Positions 56,758 through 64,000 of a stretch of DNA of 64,000 bases are shown piece after piece. The position numbers and the translations under genes were made by a program. Position 1 is the stretch's first letter, and the number at the start of each line of letters is the position of its first letter. The notes beneath the pieces are model-generated. The model had not been told where the DNA came from, did no database searches, and was given only the letters and a program-made list of their open reading frames with translations. The DNA comes from Nemertoderma westbladi (taxonomy: Eukaryota > Xenacoelomorpha > Nemertodermatida > Nemertodermatidae), in contig JAUCBJ010001594.1 of NCBI GenBank assembly GCA_032718475.1, forward strand, positions 1-64,000. Reading direction: 5' to 3'.

Positions 56758-58530
56758 GATTTATTTTATAGTTGAATGCCTACTACTATAATGACAGTTA
56801 AAGCAAGTCTAGGAATTCAGTATCAACTGTAAGCCTAGTAGTTAGTTACCGATACCGTTACTTAGTGTAATGTGATATATATATAACATTGAAATACCGG
56901 TATACATTTATAGTATATATAAGTATTATTTACAGACTAGGATCGGTCACAGAATACCGGTATATAATTTCAGCCTAAATTTATATAAATATAATAAGAT
57001 TACCGTAAATACCGGTAATGTCAATTATTTAATAATAACTAAATTTCTGAATTTTAGGGTTACTTCCCTTTACTTTATTACTGATATTAAGCAGTAGTTC
57101 AACTGATATTAAGACCTAATTGATGTATGACAGGCCTACTATTTTATAAATCTGATTGAGTTGATTTATAAATATATAGATATATATATACCCGTACAAT
57201 GGGTTTTGACAATATTTGAAATAAATGTTATTATTTCTGGATAAGGAGTCACTACACAGAAGCTGAATGCTCTCAGTGGAGTGCTACTTGTTAGACACTA
57301 ATACAGATAATTCTACTTTACTAAGTTACTTATCACTACAAATTACTTACAATCAGGTTGAAATTACAATCTCTAAATGAACAATAAACAAGTTACACCT
57401 ACAAGTTTTAGGGTAATTTTACAAGAAATCTATGAACCAGCCTAACAAGGAGTTAGAATTTCTGGTTCTTACAAACTGACAGGAAACTACGGTAGTAGAA
57501 ACCAATAAAGTAGTAGTAAGTAAGTTGCGTTGTCCAGATAAGGAAATACCACCGTCTGACGACTTATAGTCTTAAACTCTATAAGTACTACGTTATGTAC
57601 CCGGAGTGTCCTTACCTAGAGGTTAATTATCGAAGCCAACCAGATCTAACGTACCTATTAACCACGTTACAACACAAATACTGCCTACACACTAAATTAC
57701 TTTCAGAATGCACTGTACTCTAAACCCTAAATTAGGTACAAGTACTTATACAACAAATAACCAGCAGTTAAATATACTTGAACAGCCAAAAGAACCACAG
57801 TATCTGCTGGAGTGACCGGAGCACACAATCACCAGTCTTTACCTATGCCAAGCAGCCCTGATGTAGTACCGGGGTTAATTTAACTATAACGGTATGTATA
57901 ACAAGCACAATTACTGTAGGAATAAACTTGGGGAGTTGGAGGTTGCGAATACTCGCATGAACTCTGAATAATAAATATTACGCTACCCATACAGACTATC
58001 TAAATAAAACACAGACCAAATGCTGGCAGACTACTGTCAAGCCTAAATAAACTACAGTATATGCAGACTCCGAAATGGTTAGTTAGTAGGCATTCTAACC
58101 AAGTAGTACGACTTATTCTTTCGGGGGGGGGGGGGGGGGGGGGATTTACCTTACAGCACCCACCTTCCTAACTAGCACTTTATCGGACAGACACTCTACA
58201 CACACTGCAATCGCCTCAGACCTAACAACAGTTAGACAACAATCCGGCCTACAAATTATTTATACAATCTGAGCAGGCTTACACACCTTCTGCTCAATAT
58301 TACACTTACAGATAAATAAAACAGACAGAAATAAGTAAATCATACAAAGGAATAAGGGGTGATCAATCCCTAATCCCCTAACAGCCTACAATATACAATA
58401 TTTCACAATCGAAATAATACTGCTGTACCTGTAAGTACCGGTTCGGATGTTTAGGCCTACAGCTTACAGTCCGACCGGTATATTCAACTTTATTGCCTAC
58501 GGTGCAATAAAGAAACTTAAAATCTATTAT
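56758..58530 (-). other. 5' leader of inner BEL element with poly-G tract
   Basis: 1.77 kb between 5' LTR and gag, homologous to 35679-38456. A run of 21 G at 58123-58143 stands where the outer copy has only five C (36065-36069, opposite strand). No clear tRNA-complementary TGG start is seen by the LTR. No frame is supported. Confidence 0.7.
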
Positions 58531-59655
58531 TGTTCGCGCTTTTAGACCTTTAGCAGTTTAACCTGCCAATTTTAGTTGTCCTCTTGTTTATATCGACTTT
58601 AGCCTTTTACCAATTACCTAGTGTACTGAAGTTACATCAGCCGAAGCCGGTCCGTGCGCGGCGTATGACCCACGGTGTGGGAGACTAGATTAGGATTCCT
58701 TGAGAGTTATTGCAGTGTAGACCTACTGTATTATTCGATTGATCGCTACTATATAATCTCTGACAACTATATTTACTTTCGGGGAAATATTAACAGTTCC
58801 TTTAGGACGTGGCACTTTAAGTATAAAAACAGAGTTATGACTTATACTAATCACAACTAGATGGCCACAGAGTTTCGTAAATAGCGCATTCTTTAGAAGA
58901 TGCTTAGATAGATGGATGATTAGGAGATTAGGAGATGCTTTATTAACCTTTACACTACTTCACACTACTTCACACTAGTTCGCACTAATCTGCCGACTGT
59001 CACTGAATTTGATCATATATAAGGAGGATCGCAACTGACACACGTAGGGATTATGAAATAGCATTTAATTCACACAAAACCACTATAATTTAAGTTGCAG
59101 TTGCTACCGGTAAACTCTATTCCTCTTACCTCAGTAATCAAGAAGATTGAGGGGTTTATGATTATTTATCGGTATTCTCCAAATATAACATCAATATCCA
59201 TTAATATAACAACAATTAATAGGTACTATAAACAGAAGTAAAATAATGCGGTGAAATGTTATGTGACCAGTATGAAATAAGATAGGTAGGTCAGGATAAT
59301 AGATTTACGTTCTTATAATCAAGGCCGTCTGATGTTCCTAGACCAAAGTCTGAAACTTCCACACAGAAGCACAGAAAATTCTGAGTTTGTTCTGATGCTC
59401 AGAAAATAGTAAAAAATGACCGTAATGCATTGCGCGAGTTTCCATAGGTTTCTGTTAGACATAAAGTGAAAATTGCTCTGATTGGCTGAATAAGACAGAA
59501 CAAAGAACCTCCACGTCCACAAAGAATCAGCTGACAGATTTCGTCATCTTGGTTCTAATTCCTTCCCGTCGCGTAGTTGGATAGATTTAGGGCTATTTTA
59601 GAGTATTCTGCGCATTGCGTAAAAATGACTTGTTATGTCCACAAAAGCTTTTACA
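58531..59655 (-). repeat. 5' LTR of inner BEL element
   Basis: 1125 bp; on the minus strand it starts TGTAAAAGCTTTTG and ends GCGCGAACA. TATA-like TTATATATGA at 59022-59013 and AATAAA at 58944-58939. It has about 35 extra bases near 58905-58940 that partly repeat its own sequence, compared with the 3' LTR. Confidence 0.9.
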
Positions 59656-59660
59656 AAACG
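59656..59660. other. target-site duplication AAACG, right
   Basis: Matches 42209-42213. The uninterrupted paralogue (minus strand near 48685) reads GAAACACAACAACTT with one copy, as expected of an empty site. Confidence 0.88.
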
Positions 59661-59798
59661 CAACAACTTAATCGCCCGGTTGGTCGTTTATGTTTACTGG
59701 AAAGAGACCGAGAGTTGTCCGTTAACTATGGAAGGCAAGAGACTCTTCCCACGACCACCTCCCTAATCCAACAAACATCTAGGGACTCCCCAATGTAA
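59661..59798 (+). pseudogene. integrase C-terminal end of outer BEL element
   Basis: The last 45 codons of the outer integrase, continuing exactly where 42208 left off (QQLNRPVGRLCLLERDREL onward), ending in TAA at 59796-59798. It is separated from its gene by the inner element. Confidence 0.9.
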
Positions 59799-60806
59799 CA
59801 GCGTTCGGAGTGGGTGTGTGACTACATTATTTTATTTTTATATTTATGTATGTATTATTATGTAATTTCTATTATTATAATCGTTTTCTTTAATTTTACT
59901 TAGTAGAATAATATTTTAATGATTATTCAGTAGATTAGTGCATTATATTTCGTGTTTTATTACTTAATTACTTAGTATAATATATTTCGTTTAACGGCGA
60001 GAAATAATTTCATTTTCTCTTTCCTTACTGTCCGTATCATACTATAAATCCGTGACTACAGTAAGATGAAATGTCAGTACTTTTAAAGTACAATATACCG
60101 CCCCTACTATACTTAAGTATTATTGGTAAAGTAGAGTATTAGGAATGCAAAGTTCAGATCCTCGTGTCTCGGCTAAACCAAGCTCTGGGTAGACCTTGGA
60201 AACGACTTGCCTCTTCTCACTGACATTGCTTCTTGCAATATTGCTCTCATACCGTATATTAAATAATACATATAGTAGAAAGATGTCCATTTAACAGTAG
60301 CATTGAAGCGCGCGCAAAATAAATCTGTTAAACCCTTTGACCATCTGAAATTCTAGTCAATTACGATATCGCGGCACCCACTGATATACTTGAAAGACAA
60401 ATTTCTAGAATCAGTGGTTAACGTCCCCAGACATGTTCTGGAATAAATCGGTGCCCATCCTAAATATTAAATATTTGATAAATATTTACAACGTTTGTTA
60501 TAACAAATGTTAAAATAGAGGAAATGCTAACAAATTAAATCTAAAAATTATAAATTAAATTTGTTAAACCTTTAGATCCTCTAAAATTTTAGTCGATTAA
60601 GATATCGTAGTACTTACCGATACTCTTAAAAGACAAGATTCTGGAAATAAGGATCCTAGTCCCCAGACATGTTCTGGAATAAAACTGTGTCTATTTTAAT
60701 ATCAAATAATAAAATTCACGGGAATAAATTTTAAATTCATATCCTCTCGTGAATTTAATAAATTGTCATTTTATACAATTTATAAACATTCCCAAAATTC
60801 CTTTAA

Positions 60807-60839
60807 CCCTATTAGTACCGGGCTATAAAATGCTGTACA

Positions 60840-60870
<31 letters not shown>

Positions 60871-62387
60871 TCATATTGACCCTTCCCTCTAAAATCTACA
60901 AATATTAAAGAAATCGTGTGATTTTTTGTTTGTACGTAGGTATCACTAGTCTGGTTCCGAAAGAAAAAAATTTTCGAAAAAATGTACTGGGGTGGTAATA
61001 TTGCAGCACCAAAATTACAAGTAGTGCACAATTTTCACAAAATTTGAAAGTTACATTTTTCGGCTAATTGTTTTTCAATACAGGTTTTCTGGGGCGCAAA
61101 ATACATTGGAAAATATTTAAAAATGATATGATTACCATAAATGGCTGTTTAGTCCTCTATGCGTAGGGAAAAAATGAAAAAAACAAGTAACCAGCACTTT
61201 TCAGTTAGAACACAAAATTTTTAATTCACTTATACGATGCTATAAATTCACATTTTCAGGTTTTCTAGGGCGCTGATTCTAATGGAATACATTTCAAATA
61301 TGCCAGATCATTGCTACGTGTATTTTTCGGCGTAATTTGGCAAATTTTGGTGCTAGCACCAAACTTCGTACCCATCACCAAAAAGTACAAGTTTGCGATG
61401 TCCAGTGCTGTTTTTATTGATTCCATCGGATTCAGGACCCTCATAAACCCGCATAATGCAAGAAACAAGATGATACTATCTACTGATCAATTTACTCATT
61501 TTCCAAAATTTGGTGCTGGAACGAACAACAATTTTCACCCACCGGCGAAAAATACAAGTTTGAAAACTCTTATGAAATTTTTACTGATTCCATTGAATTC
61601 AGAACCCTAACAAACCCGTATAACGCAAGAAACAAGATGACACAATCAATTGATATATTTGATGGTTTTCAAAATTTGGTGCTAGCACCACATTTTGCAC
61701 CCACTTCCGAAAAATATAAGTTTGAGATGTCTAGTTCGATAATTATATATTCCATTGAATTCAGAACACCCATAAACCTCTAAAATGCAAGAAATAAATT
61801 GTCACAAGCAATTTTATCTATTGAATGGATTTTCAAAATTTCGTGCTAGCACCAAAATTTGCACACAGCACCGAAAAATACAAGTTTGATACGCTTGGTG
61901 CAACTCGTATATATTTCATCGAAACCAGAACCCTAAAAAACCCCAATTGCGTAAAAAACAAGTTTCAAACAATCAATTTACAAAATTGACATATTTCAAA
62001 ATTTGGTGCTGGCACCAAAATTTGGCAACCGCCGAAAAAAACAAGTTTGAAATTTCTAAATCAATTTATATGAATTCCATCCAATTGCTAACACCAAAAA
62101 ACCGGTGTAAATCAAAAATAGAGATGTTACAATTAATATTTAATGAAATGTAATTTTCAAAAAACGTCTCAAAAAAAGTGCCAAAAGTAGGGTTAAAAAA
62201 TGGTGCTATAACTCGAAAACTACCCAATATTTTTGAAAACGGTTTTCACTACTAGGAAGACAATAGATTTTTAGGAAAAGTCATAATATTTCAGATTCCC
62301 AAATGCGTTTGTTTCAGAATTATAATAAAAAAACCACGGGGGGGGGGGGGGGTCATATTGACCCCCCCCCCCCCGGGTTTAATATGG
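60807..62387. mobile_element. piggyBac-like non-autonomous element
   Basis: 1581 bp flanked by TTAA on both sides (60803-60806 and 62388-62391). Ends are CCCTATTAGTACCGGG and the complement of CCATATTAAACCCGGG, and CCC-type ends with a TTAA target are the piggyBac hallmark. The inner BEL copy has the empty site (CCATTAATTAATAG, minus strand near 47820). Both ends carry a poly-G run followed by TCATATTGACC. Inside are five direct repeats of about 165 bp (starting near 61346, 61509, 61675, 61839 and 62002), each with a palindrome like TTTGGTGCTAGCACCAAA. No transposase is encoded. Confidence 0.88.
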
Positions 62388-62938
62388 TTAATTAATAGAT
62401 CATGGGAGCGGAGATTCACCCTATTAAGTATATCAGTGTGAGAGAATCTCCAGTGTATAGTCAATAGCCGATAAAATTCATAAAATCATGTATAAGGGGA
62501 ATATTGACAATTAAAAGTCACTATTAAATAGCATCCCAGATCTGTATGCATGAGAAATACCCTAATTCTACCGCTAGCTTTGCATAATGTCACCATAGTA
62601 ACAACCACGCTAGAATTAGAAGTGAGTTAAAAGAACAATAGAAAGCTTGGTGCCCCATTGAATAGGATGCGGAATAAATAGCACCTTGCTAGTATCTAGG
62701 GATACATAATAATAACGTGGCATTCTGGAAGGCATTTGACTAACGGACAAATGGCCCTAATTTGTACAAATTGTGGCAGGAATGTGGAATTTGTGTATTT
62801 ATAGGTGAATGTTACTACTAAAGTGTGTTTACAGTAGCGAGTCGCAGTTGTGAAAATTACCCTGCATCTGTAGCAAGTACATCCAGTATACTCAAGCCCT
62901 TGGGACGGACAGTGGAGTGACTCATGCTGGTTATTGTT

Positions 62939-62978
62939 GTCGCTGTGTAGCTACTACGTTGACGAGAGGCACAGCGAC
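62939..62978 (+). promoter_or_regulatory. stem-loop upstream of ORF A
   Basis: A perfect 9-bp stem (GTCGCTGTG with CACAGCGAC) encloses a 22-base loop about 117 bases before the ORF A start. The inner copy has the same structure with one mismatch. The function is unknown; it could act in separate expression of ORF A. Confidence 0.35.
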
Positions 62979-63094
62979 GACAGTACATCAGCGCTGAGGA
63001 TCTCAGGGCTGTCCGGGGGCATAGAGGGGAAGGCAGCGACGCCCACTAGCCTTATTATTATTCACTATAATATCGATAAACTCATGTAGCAGCT

Positions 63095-64000
63095 ATGACT
63101 GAGTTGATAGAAGATGATCTTGGTATCAGGGAGCGATTTACCCTACCACTGCAAGTGTTTGTTGATAGTTTGATAAGCGGCGACGCAAGTCAACACACGA
63201 CGGAAGACAATGGCCATTACATCGAACTGAAAATGTCAAAGGAACAGCTCAAGCGTGAATTGGACTATAGAAAATTCACCGCTCGCTATACGCATCGTAA
63301 TGGTACGTATATGGACTTGTTAACTACTGGTCATCCTATCGATTTACACGATGCGGACGATGTAGACACCGAAAGGGAAATGATTCTATTTAAATATCAT
63401 GCCCAGCAAAGTCGGAATGATAAACTGAGGATTGAACATGAAAATTCTATTAGAAACCGACTCGGAAGAGAAGATGTTGAAGAACCGGAAAAACGTAGTG
63501 ACTTCAACGAATATTTAGAATTCTTGAGAGAAACTTATCTCAATGTAGCTAGTCAACAAAATCTAGAAACTCGATATCCTCAAGGTATACATCATAACCC
63601 TATGATAGAACTCAAACGACTCTATTTTACTATGATGTATCTTACCGCCGATCGACCGCTACCTGTTGTACCGGATAGCTTCGAACAGATGGAGGAATAT
63701 TGTAAAACTGGAGAAAGATCACCAGCGTTTCCCTTACAAGACGTGCGTCTTTGGTATTACTGCGATGAATGCCCTAGACCCAATCAACAAACGGAAAGAC
63801 ATAAACATCCGCGGAGACGTTGCGCTAAACACAGTTTTACTCGCTATACTTATGGGAGTTTTGAGCGAAACTTGTTCGACATATCACCTACACTCGCTCA
63901 ACTCAAACGATCCTTAAATAAACCAATGACCAGAGTTCCGGAATACTCGGTCAGACCTCCTCATTCCCTGGTGCGACCTCAGACTCTTGATCCTAATAGT
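63095..64000 (+). CDS. ORF A of outer BEL element (partial, open to window end)
   Basis: ATG at 63095 opens a frame that runs without a stop for 302 codons to the end of the window. It covers both pieces of the inner copy (47122-46775 and 46701 onward), so the inner break is secondary. Protein identity to the inner copy is high, with conservative differences. Features: an acidic N-terminus (ELIEDDLG), a charged helical part, FNEYLEFLRETY, and the zinc-ribbon-like CDEC...CAKH group. Upstream are the integrase end and a conserved spacer. The function is unknown. That the frame survived in a copy whose pol is deleted suggests selection at the family level before insertion, or recent insertion. 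Confidence 0.8.
   Translation, partial: MTELIEDDLGIRERFTLPLQVFVDSLISGDASQHTTEDNGHYIELKMSKEQLKRELDYRKFTARYTHRNGTYMDLLTTGHPIDLHDADDVDTEREMILFKYHAQQSRNDKLRIEHENSIRNRLGREDVEEPEKRSDFNEYLEFLRETYLNVASQQNLETRYPQGIHHNPMIELKRLYFTMMYLTADRPLPVVPDSFEQMEEYCKTGERSPAFPLQDVRLWYYCDECPRPNQQTERHKHPRRRCAKHSFTRYTYGSFERNLFDISPTLAQLKRSLNKPMTRVPEYSVRPPHSLVRPQTLDPNS

Larger units (their letters stand above)
42214..59655 (-). mobile_element. inner giant BEL/Pao element, 17.4 kb, with two extra genes
   Basis: Minus-strand order: 5' LTR (59655-58531), leader, gag (56757-53164), protease, RT and RNase H (53112-50640), integrase (50595-48540), a 1.4-kb spacer, ORF A (47122-44719), ORF B (44514-43372), 3' LTR (43293-42214). 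It is flanked by AAACG duplications and inserted in the integrase of a plus-strand relative. At 17.4 kb it is much larger than the 5-9 kb usual for BEL/Pao elements. Gag-pol carries several stops and frameshifts, so this copy is not autonomous, but the structure is complete. Confidence 0.92.
59799..63094 (+). other. spacer of outer BEL element upstream of ORF A
   Basis: Homologous to 48539-47123 in inverse orientation. It contains the piggyBac-like insertion (60807-62387). It also contains a ~240-bp imperfect direct duplication (about 60290-60480 and 60545-60690, both with CCCCAGACATGTTCTGGAAT), of which the inner copy keeps one. No frame is supported. Confidence 0.65.
34523..64000 (+). mobile_element. 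outer giant BEL/Pao element (plus strand, incomplete, runs past window)
   Basis: Order on the plus strand: 5' LTR (34523-35678), long leader, gag (38457-41401), a ~4-kb internal deletion that removed protease, RT and RNase H, then integrase (41402-42208). At that point a minus-strand relative is inserted (42214-59655). The integrase resumes at 59661 and ends at 59798, then spacer, then ORF A (63095 onward). Its 3' LTR is outside the window. It also carries a Tc1/mariner-like and a piggyBac-like insertion. Removing the three insertions gives the same layout as the inner copy. Confidence 0.9.

Overview
This is animal nuclear DNA, AT-rich and packed with repeats. Animal hallmarks are a CDC25-type phosphatase gene, BEL/Pao LTR retrotransposons, a Penelope-like element, RTE-type LINE fragments, and piggyBac-, Tc1/mariner- and PIF/Harbinger-like DNA elements. 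The very long minisatellites and frequent TAGGCCTA and ACCGGTA motifs suggest a marine invertebrate, perhaps a decapod crustacean. That is a guess from sequence texture; no rRNA or mitochondrial marker is present.

Left third (1-22.5 kb): five unrelated tandem arrays surround one host gene. They are a 17-bp array (1953-3214), a 23-bp array of about 7.8 kb (7737-15535) containing a 3.1-3.2 kb higher-order duplication, a 21-bp array (18425-20226), a 37-bp array (20753-21011) and a C-rich 41/42-bp array (21770-22465). The host gene is a complete single-exon cdc25-like CDS (16367-17920), clearly GC-richer than its surroundings. Long open frames inside the arrays are by-products of the repeats.

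Middle (23-34.5 kb): a graveyard of small elements. It holds a foldback element whose arms are arrays of a 17-bp motif, an RTE-like LINE fragment joined to a Penelope-like element (RT end plus GIY-YIG endonuclease), and, downstream of the latter, a near-complete hammerhead ribozyme (27758-27801). There is also a PIF/Harbinger-type MITE, an unrecognised intact 387-codon gene (28557-29720, minus), two LINE 3' fragments with clear target-site duplications, a ~1 kb palindrome, and an AT-rich zone with eight perfect TGTTCTAGAACA palindromes.

Right half (34.5-64 kb): two nested copies of one giant BEL/Pao element. The outer copy is on the plus strand. Its 5' LTR starts at 34523, it has lost about 4 kb of pol, and it runs past the window end. 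The inner copy (42214-59655, minus, 17.4 kb) is structurally complete with ~1.1 kb LTRs and sits in the outer integrase gene, flanked by the 5-bp duplication AAACG. Between integrase and 3' LTR the family carries two extra genes. ORF A is about 800 codons, damaged in the inner copy but open in the outer copy from 63095 to the window end. ORF B is 380 codons with three zinc-knuckle-like motifs. Neither looks like an envelope gene, and I do not recognise either as a known retroelement module. This is the most interesting system in the window. The outer copy also carries a Tc1/mariner-like insertion (36948-37962) and a piggyBac-like insertion (60807-62387); the inner copy supplies the empty site for both.
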